DNA of 64,000 nucleotides from an uncultured cyanobacterium (GCA_903887375.1 CAISPN010000094.1:1-64000), one strand, 5' to 3'; shown: positions 17,771 to 27,190, numbered from the stretch's first letter. Numbers and translations are program-made. The notes: generated by a model from the sequence alone, not told the origin.

Positions 17771-19396
17771 ATGAAATTATCTCAAGCACGATTAAGTACC
17801 TTTGCCCTGACAAGTCTAGTCTTTCTAGCTGGTTTAATCTTGAATAAAGCAAATACAGCAACAAACCCTCCAAAATCCAAGCCTTCTGTTGGTGTCAATC
17901 TTGCAGGTGTTTCCTATTACTCAACTGAGGACCCTTTTAAAGATGGATTTAAATCATCTGAGCCTTGGCGAGCCACTTTAGTGGATCCTACTAATGGTGG
18001 CTTTACCAAATGGGGAACAGGTGAAGACAGTAAAATCCCTAAAGATGCTCACGGCTGGGTAACATCACTTAAAGGAGTTCATCAATACAATGCAGTAGCT
18101 ACGATAATTTTCGGTGGTCAAAATGGTGCATATCCAAAAGGTCAAAATGATCAGTATGTAGCTACTTATCAAGGGCAGGGAAAAATTTTCTATAGTGGCG
18201 ATGCTACTCTAGTTAGCCATACTGTTTTACCCAATAAAACCAGCCAGGATATCCTGAAAATCAAACAATCCAATGCTGGAATCTGGTTAGCGATCACACA
18301 AATAGATCCGCGAAATTATATAAAAAACATCAGAATCCTACCCAAACAGTACAGCAAAAACTATCAAAATGATATTTTCAATCCTGATTTTCTCAGGGTA
18401 ATCAAACCATTTAGCACTTTGCGCTTTATGGATTGGATGCATACAAACAACGATCTTACTCAATATACTTGGAACAATAGACCCCAACCTAGCAATGTAA
18501 GCTGGGAAAATGTACCTGTTGAAGTGATGGTTGCTCTTGCCAATAAAACCAATAGCAATCCTTGGTTTAACATGCCTACTGCAGCAACAGATGACTATAT
18601 CAAAAAATTTGCTCAATATACCAAAACTCACCTCAACCCCAATCTCAAAGTCTATATTGAATATTCCAATGAAGTCTGGAATGATAGCTTCAAGCAGGCT
18701 CAGTATGCTAGAGAACAAGGATTAGCCCACCAGCTCAGCCAGGATCCCTCCTATGCCAAACTTTATTGGTACGCCCAAAGAACCAGAAAAATAGTAGATA
18801 TTTGGAAAGAGGTTTATGGCCAGCAGCGCTCGAAAAATATTAATGGAGTACTGTGTTTTGGCGGCTATCTACCTACACAACCTGAATTGGAATATCTCAA
18901 AACACATGGGGGATTTGAGGGGATCAAAGCTTTGGCAATTGCTGCCTATTTTGGTTACTATTTGGGTGATCCTACTGTTGCCTCTCAAGTTCAAAACTGG
19001 GATAAAGATAAATTATTCAATGAAATTACCAAAGGGGAAATAAAAAAAGGAGGGGCCCTGCAAGATGAGTATCGCCAGATTGCTCAATATGCTAGCTTAG
19101 CCAAAAAATATAATCTAGAATTAGTAGCTTATGAGGGGGGACAACATCTAGTTGGCCATAATGGCATAGAAAGCAATCAGAAAATAACCGATTTGTTTAT
19201 AAAATTCAATAGAGATCCTCGTATGCAGCTCATTTATGAGCAATTTGTTAGTAAATGGCGACAATTGGGAGGCGGATTATTTAATCATTACAGTGATGTC
19301 ACTCCCTATACCAAATGGGGAAGCTGGGGAGCTCTGGAAAACCTAAATCAAAAGAGTTCTGCCAAATATGCTGTATTGAAAAGCTTTAGCCATTGA
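17771..19396 (+). CDS. Secreted glycoside-hydrolase-like protein (clan GH-A type fold)
   Basis: 541 residues with a signal peptide or anchor (FALTSLVFLAGLILNKANT). Mature N terminus SVGVNLAGVSYYS, then a sugar-barrel pattern. Candidate acid/base Glu301 lies in VYIEYSNEVWN, matching the Asn-Glu at the end of strand 4 in clan GH-A enzymes. A candidate nucleophile is Glu455 in LVAYEGGQH. Similar proteins are annotated as cellulose-binding or putative glycosidases. The substrate is unknown; the coupling to mltA suggests the cell envelope or an extracellular polymer. I see no separate carbohydrate-binding module. Confidence 0.65.
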   Translation: MKLSQARLSTFALTSLVFLAGLILNKANTATNPPKSKPSVGVNLAGVSYYSTEDPFKDGFKSSEPWRATLVDPTNGGFTKWGTGEDSKIPKDAHGWVTSLKGVHQYNAVATIIFGGQNGAYPKGQNDQYVATYQGQGKIFYSGDATLVSHTVLPNKTSQDILKIKQSNAGIWLAITQIDPRNYIKNIRILPKQYSKNYQNDIFNPDFLRVIKPFSTLRFMDWMHTNNDLTQYTWNNRPQPSNVSWENVPVEVMVALANKTNSNPWFNMPTAATDDYIKKFAQYTKTHLNPNLKVYIEYSNEVWNDSFKQAQYAREQGLAHQLSQDPSYAKLYWYAQRTRKIVDIWKEVYGQQRSKNINGVLCFGGYLPTQPELEYLKTHGGFEGIKALAIAAYFGYYLGDPTVASQVQNWDKDKLFNEITKGEIKKGGALQDEYRQIAQYASLAKKYNLELVAYEGGQHLVGHNGIESNQKITDLFIKFNRDPRMQLIYEQFVSKWRQLGGGLFNHYSDVTPYTKWGSWGALENLNQKSSAKYAVLKSFSH

Positions 19397-19537
19397 TTAA
19401 ACTTAAATTTCAAAGAAAATAGAAAAAAAAACGCGCAATACTATCGACAAATTCTTTTTTTTCATGTACAATGTTGGTATCTGATTTCTGGGCTATTAAT
19501 CAATACTAATCATCTGACTTGACTTAGGAAAAATCAA

Positions 19538-20221
19538 ATGAGCAAAAACATTAAATTTTCAACTAGCGTAGCTGCCATTGCTCTAGCAGGAGTTGCCTGC
19601 GGAGCAACTTTTTCTCCAGCTAAAGCCGCTGTTCCCAATCTTTTCAACACTGGTGTTGATAATGCTGGGGCTCTATTAGGCCCCAGCGCTCAAGATCCTC
19701 ATTACACACTTATAAGTGCTCCTACTGGAGTACCTATTGGACCAGGATCTGTTGAACAATGGTCTGTTCCTGGTTACTTCTCTCAGCCTACTGCTACTTC
19801 CCAATGGATTCAACCTATTGTAGGTCAAAACGCTCCTGCTGGTAATTATACTTTCCAAACTACCTTTACAGTTCCTCAATTTGAAACTGCTACTTACTTG
19901 ACTGGAACCTGGGCAGCTGATGATTCTGGTGTACAGGTATTACTTAATGGTAATCCCCTTGCTTCTTCTCCAACTCCTTACCCCGGCGGAACACGAGGTT
20001 TCTCTTTCGCTAATGGATTTATACCTGGAGTAAACACACTACAGTTTGTGGTTAATAATACTGCACTTAATACTGGTCTGCAGGTTCAAGGTCTATCTGT
20101 CAGAACTACCGCTGCTATTCCTTTTGAGTTCGAGCCACAACAAGGTTTTCTTTTAGGAATCCCTCTGTTTATTGGTTTGAGACAGCTCAAAAAAAGAAAA
20201 GCTAAAGCTGCTGCCAAATAA
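19538..20221 (+). CDS. Exported protein with PFEF-type C-terminal sorting signal
   Basis: 227 residues. Signal peptide (STSVAAIALAGVACGATFSPAKAA). The mature part is rich in Gly, Pro, Thr and Asn, and I read it as a beta-sandwich (APAGNYTFQTTF, VNTLQFVVNNTAL). The C terminus has a tripartite tail: a PFEFEPQQG motif, a short hydrophobic stretch (FLLGIPLFIGL) and a basic end (KKRKAKAAAK). This is the architecture of exosortase-type CTERM proteins, in a variant with PFE rather than PEP. The protein at 57354 carries the same tail. It is flanked by its own upstream region and a terminator. Confidence 0.75.
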   Translation: MSKNIKFSTSVAAIALAGVACGATFSPAKAAVPNLFNTGVDNAGALLGPSAQDPHYTLISAPTGVPIGPGSVEQWSVPGYFSQPTATSQWIQPIVGQNAPAGNYTFQTTFTVPQFETATYLTGTWAADDSGVQVLLNGNPLASSPTPYPGGTRGFSFANGFIPGVNTLQFVVNNTALNTGLQVQGLSVRTTAAIPFEFEPQQGFLLGIPLFIGLRQLKKRKAKAAAK

Positions 20222-20242
20222 TTACAACAATAGTTAGCTATC

Positions 20243-20276
20243 AAACCTTCTCCTACTGTTGGGGAAGGTTTTTTTT
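20243..20276. terminator. Terminator shared by convergent genes
   Basis: Stem AAACCTTCTCC with GGGGAAGGTTT (20243-20271), followed on the plus strand by eight T. It terminates the PFEF-tailed gene and also covers the stop codon and last codons (LPQQ) of the convergent O-antigen-ligase-like gene. Confidence 0.8.
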
Positions 20277-21518
20277 GGCATAGACAACACCCCAGATTGC
20301 AGAAATTAGTATCCAATCCAACATGTTAATCTTGGTATTAAAAAGAGTTACATCAAATAGATTAAACAAAACGCAGCTTATAAAAGTCAGTAGATAAGTA
20401 AATAAAATAAAATGCTCACTTCTAGAGGAGACTTTTGAGAGAATTTTTATAGCTTGGTAAATTGTCGAGCCAATTGCACTAGAGATAATAAAAGTGCCAG
20501 GAATGCCTACTTCGGCAAGAAGCATCAAAAAGAAATTATGAGGATGTCCTAGCCATTCACCTACTTGGGCGCTATAAAATGGGCTGAAGTTGCGTAGACC
20601 CCAACCAAAAACTGGTCGATGGAGCATCATATCCCAAGCAAAGCTCCATTGTGTAGTACGCAAGCTCCCGATTGAACGATTAGGATAAAGTTCATCAGAG
20701 AGCCTAGCCCAAAAATATGACGGTACAATGTGTCGCAAAGTAGTACTAATAGGAGATGGTCCCCAAGATGCCCCAGCTATAAGAGCAGCTATTGCAACTA
20801 CCATTGCCACTAGCCAACGATATCCTAAATAAATAGCAAAGGCTAAACAACCAGCTACAGCAAGAATCCAGGCATTGCGAGAATCACTCAAGACTAAACC
20901 GACGATATCAGTTATAAGAGTAAGACTTAAGAGAGTAAAAGTAATTTTCTTGCCCTTGGCTTTAAGAAGAAAAAGCTCCAGCCAAAGACCAAGACCCAAG
21001 AGAAATGATAAAAGCAAATAGGCTGCCAGGATATTGGCATACATAAAAATTGAGGACATTCTTCCTATGGGATTGCCGCTATGAGCTAATGTCCAACCTA
21101 AATTAAGTTGATTTATTTGAGGTGAACTTTCCCACCCCCAATAGAGTTGTCCAATCCCCAAAAGAACCACAAATAAAGAGGGAATCACTATTAAATAGCC
21201 AATTCTTCTCAGTTGAGATATTTGAGAGATTAACATTCCAGAACTAGCTAGATAAAACATAAATGGTAAGAAATTACCAGTGCCCGCCCAAGCTTCTGGT
21301 GGTTTTGCAGATGTAAAAGATGTAATCAATAGCCAGATGGCAAAGAGCATTAAAGCTTGGTTCGGTCTATATCTTATAAGTTGAGAATATCCTTTCTTCC
21401 AAGAAATAATGGTACTCACAAGAAGAGATAAACCCGCAAGTAGGGGAAAAAACGGCAATAAAGCGACAGCAAATTCAAAGCTATGCCAAGCCAAATTATT
21501 ATTGTTTTTTGAATTCAT
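20253..21518 (-). CDS. O-antigen ligase-like (Wzy/WaaL family) membrane protein
   Basis: 421 residues with about ten to eleven hydrophobic segments and one large extracytoplasmic loop. The family signature appears in GWGLRNFSPFYSAQVGEWLGHPHNFFLMLLAEVGIPG, which has the HPHNxxL core. Members ligate O-antigen to lipid A or polymerise polysaccharide; the cyanobacterial group also includes IctB-like proteins once thought to transport bicarbonate. It starts 17 bases after the MscS gene on the same strand, so it may be the last gene of the chemosensory run. Confidence 0.85.
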   Translation of the reverse strand: MNSKNNNNLAWHSFEFAVALLPFFPLLAGLSLLVSTIISWKKGYSQLIRYRPNQALMLFAIWLLITSFTSAKPPEAWAGTGNFLPFMFYLASSGMLISQISQLRRIGYLIVIPSLFVVLLGIGQLYWGWESSPQINQLNLGWTLAHSGNPIGRMSSIFMYANILAAYLLLSFLLGLGLWLELFLLKAKGKKITFTLLSLTLITDIVGLVLSDSRNAWILAVAGCLAFAIYLGYRWLVAMVVAIAALIAGASWGPSPISTTLRHIVPSYFWARLSDELYPNRSIGSLRTTQWSFAWDMMLHRPVFGWGLRNFSPFYSAQVGEWLGHPHNFFLMLLAEVGIPGTFIISSAIGSTIYQAIKILSKVSSRSEHFILFTYLLTFISCVLFNLFDVTLFNTKINMLDWILISAIWGVVYAKKNLPQQ

Positions 21519-21535
21519 TTTTCTTGATATTAAAT

Positions 21536-23074
21536 TTAAACTAAATAGTTATTTTTGAGCTGCTCAATAATTTCATCATAGATTTGACTATTAATTCTAG
21601 ATATCCTTTTGCCATTTTCTAATTTGAAATTTTTAATAAAGAAATTTATTGTCAACTCAACATAAAGTACCGAATCTTCATCATGGTTAATAGCAGTAAT
21701 TCTAATTTGGGGATCTTGCCATTTAAGTCGAGGCTGCTTGAATTTCTCTTTTAACCATTGATTGATTTCCATAACATAGTCATCTAATCTTGTTTCATCT
21801 CCTTTGGGATTGGCTATTTTTTGGTATAGTTTAGAAATCCTGGATTTTAATAAATTTATTTTTCTTTCCCACTCTTGGGAAATAATATACGCATCCTCAT
21901 CAAGCAAATTAGGATCTCTAATGAGATCACGATACCATTGTTTGACTAATTCTATTAAGCTATCTTCTTGTTGTTGTTCTTCTGTGCCAACTAATTCTAA
22001 AACTCCTTGGTATTCTTGTTGAACATTTGCAATTTCATCACTGGTGAGTCCTCCTTTTTCTGCAAATTGTATAGTTGCTACCAAAGCATCAAGGCAGAGC
22101 GATATCTCTTCGAGCTTTTCATCAACTCTATGCTCTGCTAATAATTGTTTTTGTCCTAGTTCTTGTTGCTCTTGTAGCTCCGGCTCTTGATAATATTTAT
22201 CTATTAGTTCAACTTTTTGGTCGATATCGCCTAGAGTATTAGGATGCGCCATTACAATTTCATAAGCTACATGCCTAAGCTGTTCAAAATCACAAGAGGT
22301 AGGTACTTCTATTGTTACGCAAGATTGATAATAGGAAGTAGGCCGGCTCAAATTAACAATTTTCTGTCCTTGTAGAACGCTATTGGGAATATATATATCA
22401 CTATGTGTGCTAGATATATAGAGTTGTGTAACTCTTACGCCAATCTTTTTAAGAGTGCCGATAGTTCCATCTTCTAAAGATAGTACATCCCCAAAGCGAA
22501 ATGGGGTATCAATCAAAAGAACTATGCCACTGAAAAAATTTGATAGTATATCTTTAACAGCAAAACCAATTACAAAGGTAGCGCCTCCTAGCGTAACCCA
22601 AATACCCGTTAAATCAACTCCCAGAAATTTAAGAGCAAATGCTCCTCCCAGGATATAGATAATTACAGGGATAACAGCCTCGACAATTGGGAGCAAAACA
22701 TCATCCCACATTGCCTCGCTCTCTTTGGTATAGCTTTTCAAGTAGTAAATGATCACTTGATTAAAAATTTGAACAAGCCAAAAGGTAATAATTACAATCA
22801 AACTTACATCTAAGATTGCAAATACTTGTATTGGTATACTTAAGGATTTCCATTGATGATGTAGGTTAAATTTTACGCCCAGTATCAGATAAACAATTAA
22901 AATAGGATAACTAGATACAATAAGGCTAACTAAAGCTATATCAGTCTCTAAGCGACGGAAAACAGACTTAAGTCCATAAAAAAGGATTAAGTACAGAAAA
23001 ACCAACCCTAACAAAAAAAGAGCAAAAGATAACAAGGCTTTATTTTCCAGAATATAATTTGATATGCTCATCAT
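21536..23074 (-). CDS. Mechanosensitive channel, MscS family
   Basis: 512 residues. N-terminal TM helices (about 13-33, 40-65, 80-100, 130-155), then the MscS pore helix and beta domain: LGGATFVIGFAVKDILSNFFSGIVLLIDTPFRFGDVLSLEDG. The C-terminal cytoplasmic region is long (about 330-510), helical and charged, and unlike E. coli MscS. It is clearly paralogous to the adjacent STAS-fused channel over its whole length but ends where the STAS domain begins there. ATGA overlap (23071-23074) couples the two genes. Confidence 0.93.
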   Translation of the reverse strand: MMSISNYILENKALLSFALFLLGLVFLYLILFYGLKSVFRRLETDIALVSLIVSSYPILIVYLILGVKFNLHHQWKSLSIPIQVFAILDVSLIVIITFWLVQIFNQVIIYYLKSYTKESEAMWDDVLLPIVEAVIPVIIYILGGAFALKFLGVDLTGIWVTLGGATFVIGFAVKDILSNFFSGIVLLIDTPFRFGDVLSLEDGTIGTLKKIGVRVTQLYISSTHSDIYIPNSVLQGQKIVNLSRPTSYYQSCVTIEVPTSCDFEQLRHVAYEIVMAHPNTLGDIDQKVELIDKYYQEPELQEQQELGQKQLLAEHRVDEKLEEISLCLDALVATIQFAEKGGLTSDEIANVQQEYQGVLELVGTEEQQQEDSLIELVKQWYRDLIRDPNLLDEDAYIISQEWERKINLLKSRISKLYQKIANPKGDETRLDDYVMEINQWLKEKFKQPRLKWQDPQIRITAINHDEDSVLYVELTINFFIKNFKLENGKRISRINSQIYDEIIEQLKNNYLV

Positions 23075-24975
23075 TGAAACTGTAATTTGAGGCTAGGTAA
23101 AAGTCTTTCTAGATTTTTGAGAGATTTGTTCTGCCAGGGTATATTATTGGAGCCTAGAACAATCAATTGAGTCTCCTGTTGCTCTCTAAGGCTAAGTATA
23201 AAACTTGCTAGCTCGTCAACTCCTTGGCTATTTATAGAGGTTAAGTTTTGCAAGTTTAATGTTAAAGAAGATGGGGATTGTTGAGATAGCTGATGCAATA
23301 AATTATGAACTTCTGTATAGTCATCTAGATCTAGATGCCCCATAAAGCTCACAGTAGCAGTGGAAAAATCATAATTGATGATAAAATTTTCATCTTTGAT
23401 CTGCTTAATCTCTGAAGTATAATCAAGACTTTTAATATATTTCATTATTTCTTGATAAATTTGACTATTAACTCTTTGGGATCTTTTACTATCTTCTAGT
23501 TTTAGATCGTCAATGAAGAAATCCAGAACAAACTTGACATAAAAAATAGAATCTTCATGATTAATAGCAGCCATTTGGATCATAGGAGCTTGCCATCTCA
23601 TCCGTGGCTGCTTAAATTTTTCTTTGAGCCATAAACTTGTCTCGGTTATGTAGTCATCTAATCTAGTATCATCAGGTTGTGGATTGGCGATCTTTTGATA
23701 AAGTTTTTGCATTCTAGATTTCAAAAGATTGATTTTTCTTTCCCATTCTTGAGAAATGATAAAAGAGTCATCATCTAAAAGATTGGGATCTCTAATTAGA
23801 CTGCGATACCATTGCCTAACTAGTTCTATTAGAGCTTCCTCTATTTGATCTTCTTCTAAGATAAAATTCGATCTATTTTCATGATTAACTTGTAAACCGA
23901 TTAGTTCCAAAATTCCTTGAAATTCTAGTTGAATGTTTTCAATTTCATCTTGAGTTAAAGATCCTTTTTCTACAAATTGTATAGTGGCTACCAAGGCTTC
24001 TAAAGATTGATCTATTTCTTCTAATTTTTGATTAACTAAATCTTCTGAAATTAATCTTTGCCTGCCATTTTCTTGTTGCTCTTGTAAAATAGGATTTTGA
24101 AAATATTGATCTATTAATTCTAATTTTTCTTCAGTATAACCAAGGGTATCAGGATGAGCTAGGATGATATCATGCATAGCTTTTTTAACTTGCTTGAGAT
24201 CATATTTTAGGGGAATCTCCAATGTTACAGAAGATTGATAATAAGGAGTAGGACGGCTCAAATTAGTGATCTTGTGTCCTTGTAGAACGCTATTTGGAAT
24301 ATAAATATCACTATGAGTACTAAAAATATAGAGATGTGTAACCCTTACTCCAATCTTTTTGAGCATACCGATAGTACCATCTTCTAAAGAGAGGATATCT
24401 CCAAAGCGAAATGGGGTATCAATCAGCAGAACTATACCACTAAAAAAATTAGCTAGTATATCCTGCAGGGCAAAACCAATTACAAAAGTAGCCCCGCCAA
24501 GAGCTACCCAAATTCCGGTTAAATCCACACCAAAGGATTTAAGAATAAATACCCCTGATAGAATATAAATAATTACGGGTATAACTGCTTCTAAAATCGG
24601 TAGAAGTACATCATCCCACATCGCCTCAGTTTGTTTAGTATATTCCTTTAGATAGTAAATAATCACTTGAGTAAATAGCCCTATAACCCAATAGCTAACT
24701 ATCACAATTAATACTGTATTTAAAACTTTTGTTAATAGCTCAATATTTTTTGTAAATGAGAAAGATTTCAAGCACAGTATGATAAAAACACTCAAAATAG
24801 GATAGCTTGAAACATTGAGAGTAACTAGGGCAAAATCTTTCTCAAATTGACGAAAGATCTTTCTTAATCCATAAAAAAGAAATAAGTAAAGAAATAAACT
24901 TCCGCCTAATAAAGTAGCAAGAGGAATCAAAATATTGTTTTCTAGTATTTGATCGATTGCTAGCATATTATTCAA
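23071..24975 (-). CDS. MscS-family channel with C-terminal STAS domain
   Basis: 634 residues. Residues 1-520 match the neighbouring MscS paralogue (TM bundle, then GGATFVIGFALQDILANFFSG and IDTPFRFGDILSLEDG). Residues about 525-634 form a STAS domain very like the free STAS protein next door (shared IPWQxKSLKNLExLLPxLKLQ). At the STAS phosphorylation site the channel reads N-S-Q-G (Q584) where the free protein reads N-S-S-G (S64). The domain should therefore be unphosphorylatable at that position. It is coupled by overlap to both neighbours (4 bases and 8 bases). Inference: the domain competes for, or binds, the partner-switch components and tunes gating. Confidence 0.92.
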   Translation of the reverse strand: MNNMLAIDQILENNILIPLATLLGGSLFLYLFLFYGLRKIFRQFEKDFALVTLNVSSYPILSVFIILCLKSFSFTKNIELLTKVLNTVLIVIVSYWVIGLFTQVIIYYLKEYTKQTEAMWDDVLLPILEAVIPVIIYILSGVFILKSFGVDLTGIWVALGGATFVIGFALQDILANFFSGIVLLIDTPFRFGDILSLEDGTIGMLKKIGVRVTHLYIFSTHSDIYIPNSVLQGHKITNLSRPTPYYQSSVTLEIPLKYDLKQVKKAMHDIILAHPDTLGYTEEKLELIDQYFQNPILQEQQENGRQRLISEDLVNQKLEEIDQSLEALVATIQFVEKGSLTQDEIENIQLEFQGILELIGLQVNHENRSNFILEEDQIEEALIELVRQWYRSLIRDPNLLDDDSFIISQEWERKINLLKSRMQKLYQKIANPQPDDTRLDDYITETSLWLKEKFKQPRMRWQAPMIQMAAINHEDSIFYVKFVLDFFIDDLKLEDSKRSQRVNSQIYQEIMKYIKSLDYTSEIKQIKDENFIINYDFSTATVSFMGHLDLDDYTEVHNLLHQLSQQSPSSLTLNLQNLTSINSQGVDELASFILSLREQQETQLIVLGSNNIPWQNKSLKNLERLLPSLKLQFQ

Positions 24976-25312
24976 CCTGTAATTTTAAACCTGGGAGAAG
25001 CTTTTCTAGATTTTTTAGGGATTTGGCCTGCCATGGTATATTTTTAGAGCCAATTACAACTAACTGTACATTTTTTCTTTTGCGAAACCCAATTACAAAT
25101 TTTGAAAGCATGCTAATTCCAGAACTATTTAAAAAACTTAAGCCCTTGAGATTCAAGGTCAAAATTTCACTGGCAGTAGCAGATTGCTCTAATAGGCTGA
25201 CAATTGGAGCATAATCTATAGTTCCACCAAGGCTGATATCACCTATAAAATCAACTGAAGAAGTTTTTTCAATATACTCTACTGAATATTTTTGTCCCTG
25301 TACTTTGCTCAT
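24968..25312 (-). CDS. STAS-domain anti-sigma factor antagonist-like protein
   Basis: 114 residues, a single STAS domain. The conserved site is LKGLSFLNSSGISML with S64 at the position phosphorylated in SpoIIAA-type proteins. The C terminus shares IPWQAKSLKNLEKLLPGLKLQ with the domain fused to the adjacent MscS. It overlaps that channel gene by 8 bases and follows the GHKL-type kinase gene by 7. In the known partner-switch scheme it would be phosphorylated by that kinase and dephosphorylated by the REC-PP2C protein. Confidence 0.92.
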   Translation of the reverse strand: MSKVQGQKYSVEYIEKTSSVDFIGDISLGGTIDYAPIVSLLEQSATASEILTLNLKGLSFLNSSGISMLSKFVIGFRKRKNVQLVVIGSKNIPWQAKSLKNLEKLLPGLKLQVE

Positions 25313-25319
25313 ATTTTTC

Positions 25320-25862
25320 CTAAATAGTTAGTTGTACCATAGTTGTAATTTGCCAAAGATCATCTCTATTGGGTAAATTTTGTATTTTCCAGCCTAGTAG
25401 AGCCTGATGATCATGGGCAATAGTTATTAGACCTAAGCCAGATTCATTATTATTATTTATAGCATTAGATTCAATTTGCTCTAAATATAGACTTTGGAGA
25501 TCACCGGCTAAAACTTTCTCAATAGTTTGCTCAAGTTTAGTACATGATAATCTATCAGTATTATTAATCGTGGTTAGTATTATTTCTTGATCTAATAAGT
25601 ATAGATTTAAGCTAATTTGCTGGCTGCTATCTCTATGAAATTTGAGAGCATTTTCTAGTATTTCATTGGCTATGTAACTGATAGAAGATTCTAAATCTTT
25701 GCTAGCTAAAAAGGTCGCAAAGTACTGGCCGCAAAACTGGGCTGTAATAATATTGTTCTGCCAGCGCTCTTGGCTAGAATAAGAATAAGTTCCGAATCTC
25801 AGCTCTAGGGATTCGCTTATTTTGGGTAAGTAATCAATATAGTTTCCATATGTGCGACTCAT
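25320..25862 (-). CDS. GHKL-type kinase/anti-sigma-factor-like protein (SiaB-like)
   Basis: 180 residues. An N-box-like ISYIANEILENALKFH (about 81-96) and a G-box-like ESGLGLITIAHDH near 140 place it with the small HATPase-like proteins of the SiaB/slr1861 group, the kinase arm of PP2C-STAS partner switches. There is no dimerisation or phosphoacceptor domain, so it is not a normal histidine kinase. It sits between the phosphatase gene (2-base gap) and the STAS gene (7-base gap), as expected for a three-component switch. Confidence 0.82.
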   Translation of the reverse strand: MSRTYGNYIDYLPKISESLELRFGTYSYSSQERWQNNIITAQFCGQYFATFLASKDLESSISYIANEILENALKFHRDSSQQISLNLYLLDQEIILTTINNTDRLSCTKLEQTIEKVLAGDLQSLYLEQIESNAINNNNESGLGLITIAHDHQALLGWKIQNLPNRDDLWQITTMVQLTI

Positions 25863-25864
25863 AT

Positions 25865-27049
25865 TTACTCCGCCTTTTTTTTGATGACAACAAGGGTTAT
25901 ATCATCAAAAATTTTCTGCTGCCCAATAAACTCTTTGAGATCTGCGATGATTGCCTCTTTGACCTGTTCGGGAGATAAATGCCAATTTATACTGATGACC
26001 TCACATAACCTATCTAAGCCATATTGCTCATCATCCATGTTCTTGGCTTCTGGAATCCCATCAGTATAGAGGACTATGCCATCATCGCCTCCTAATTCAA
26101 TAATTGTATTATCAATGTATTGTCCAATTTCAGCATCTAAGCCAATAGGAAAACCCAAATCTAAAGTATTGATCCGCTCAATCTTTCCTCCTTTTTTAAC
26201 CAAAATTGTTTCCTCATGTTGGCCGCTGATACTCAGTTTACCCTCAGCGTAGTTAACTAAAACCAAGCTCAAGTTTTTTTCTGATTGCATGCGCTGCAAG
26301 TTTTTATAAAGGGTACGATTGAGAGTATCTAAAAAACGAACAAAGTCAAATTCTTGAATTTCTTTGATAGTGCGCACCGCGGTTTGGGTCATCACCATCA
26401 GTAAACCACTTTCTAAGCCATGTCCAGTGACATCCCCCATAGCAATAGTAACAATACCATCAGTATAGAGAACATCATAGTAATCCCCACCAACTTCATC
26501 TGCTGGCTCCATATAGCCTGCAATATCGAGATCTTGAATCTCTGCCAATTCCTCAGTTCTGGGTAAAATTAGCTGCTGCATTTGTCTGAGCATGTCTAAT
26601 TCGTTTCCCATACGGATATTTTCTCTTTTGAGGATTTCTTCTGCCTCAACTCTCTTGAGATGATCTCCATAAGCTCTAGAGTGATAGCGAATCCTAGCAA
26701 TCAACTCTGTTGCATCGGGTAGTTTTACTAAGTAGTCATTAGCACCAAGGGCAAAGGCCTTAGCTTTGATTATAGGTTCTTCCTTGCTAGATAGTACTAC
26801 TAGGGGCACATTAAATGTAGGCGCATCTTGAGCTCGCAAAAACTTCACTAACAATAGTCCATCTAGGCCGGGCATGACCAAATCTTGGAGAATTACTGTG
26901 GGTTTGTATTCTTTTGCTACTTTTATTGCCAAGCTGGGATCGCTGCAATAGTTGAAATCTATATCGGTTTCCGGTTCTAACATACGACGAATTCCTTCAC
27001 CAATAATGTACTGGTCATCGATTAAAAGAACACGAATTGGATCATTCAT
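25865..27049 (-). CDS. Response regulator with PP2C (SpoIIE-type) phosphatase output
   Basis: 394 residues. Receiver domain 1-125 with LLIDDQ (D11, D12), phosphoacceptor D56 in ILQDLVMP and [10 protein letters not shown] helical linker (about 125-165) follows, then the SpoIIE-type PPM phosphatase with metal ligands in DEVGGDYYD, GDVTGHGLESGL, LYTDGIPEA and FDDITLVV. Its first ~140 residues are near-identical to the hybrid kinase encoded upstream. The architecture matches HsbR- or RsbP-like regulators that dephosphorylate STAS proteins. The receiver is a natural target for the CheA homologue or the hybrid kinase. Confidence 0.95.
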   Translation of the reverse strand: MNDPIRVLLIDDQYIIGEGIRRMLEPETDIDFNYCSDPSLAIKVAKEYKPTVILQDLVMPGLDGLLLVKFLRAQDAPTFNVPLVVLSSKEEPIIKAKAFALGANDYLVKLPDATELIARIRYHSRAYGDHLKRVEAEEILKRENIRMGNELDMLRQMQQLILPRTEELAEIQDLDIAGYMEPADEVGGDYYDVLYTDGIVTIAMGDVTGHGLESGLLMVMTQTAVRTIKEIQEFDFVRFLDTLNRTLYKNLQRMQSEKNLSLVLVNYAEGKLSISGQHEETILVKKGGKIERINTLDLGFPIGLDAEIGQYIDNTIIELGGDDGIVLYTDGIPEAKNMDDEQYGLDRLCEVISINWHLSPEQVKEAIIADLKEFIGQQKIFDDITLVVIKKKAE

Positions 27050-27130
27050 TTACTCATAGTTCCTCTGGTGACTAAGTCTTTCGCTGCTTGGGGTATTCTA
27101 TAGCAGTATAAGTTAGAAGGTAGCCTGGTT
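27047..27130 (-). pseudogene. Decayed 3' fragment of cheB
   Basis: Read on the minus strand, the gap before the REC-PP2C gene ends in KDLVTRGTMSK and a TGA that overlaps the next ATG. This matches the end of the intact Che[12 protein letters not shown], which overlaps the hybrid kinase start in exactly the same way. Upstream bases (RIPQAA) also resemble CheB GMPKVA after an internal deletion. It is the scar of a tandem duplication that copied the cheB 3' end together with the receiver coding region. Confidence 0.75.
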
Positions 27131-27190
27131 AGCATTCTGGTTTTTCTATGAGTTAGGGGGAATCAGTTCTCCATTAACTTTGATGCTCAT

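Noticed and set aside
27146-27190. 14-codon reading frame right after the hybrid kinase stop
   Set aside because: Too short and inside the region containing the cheB scar. No ribosome binding site beyond read-through coupling.
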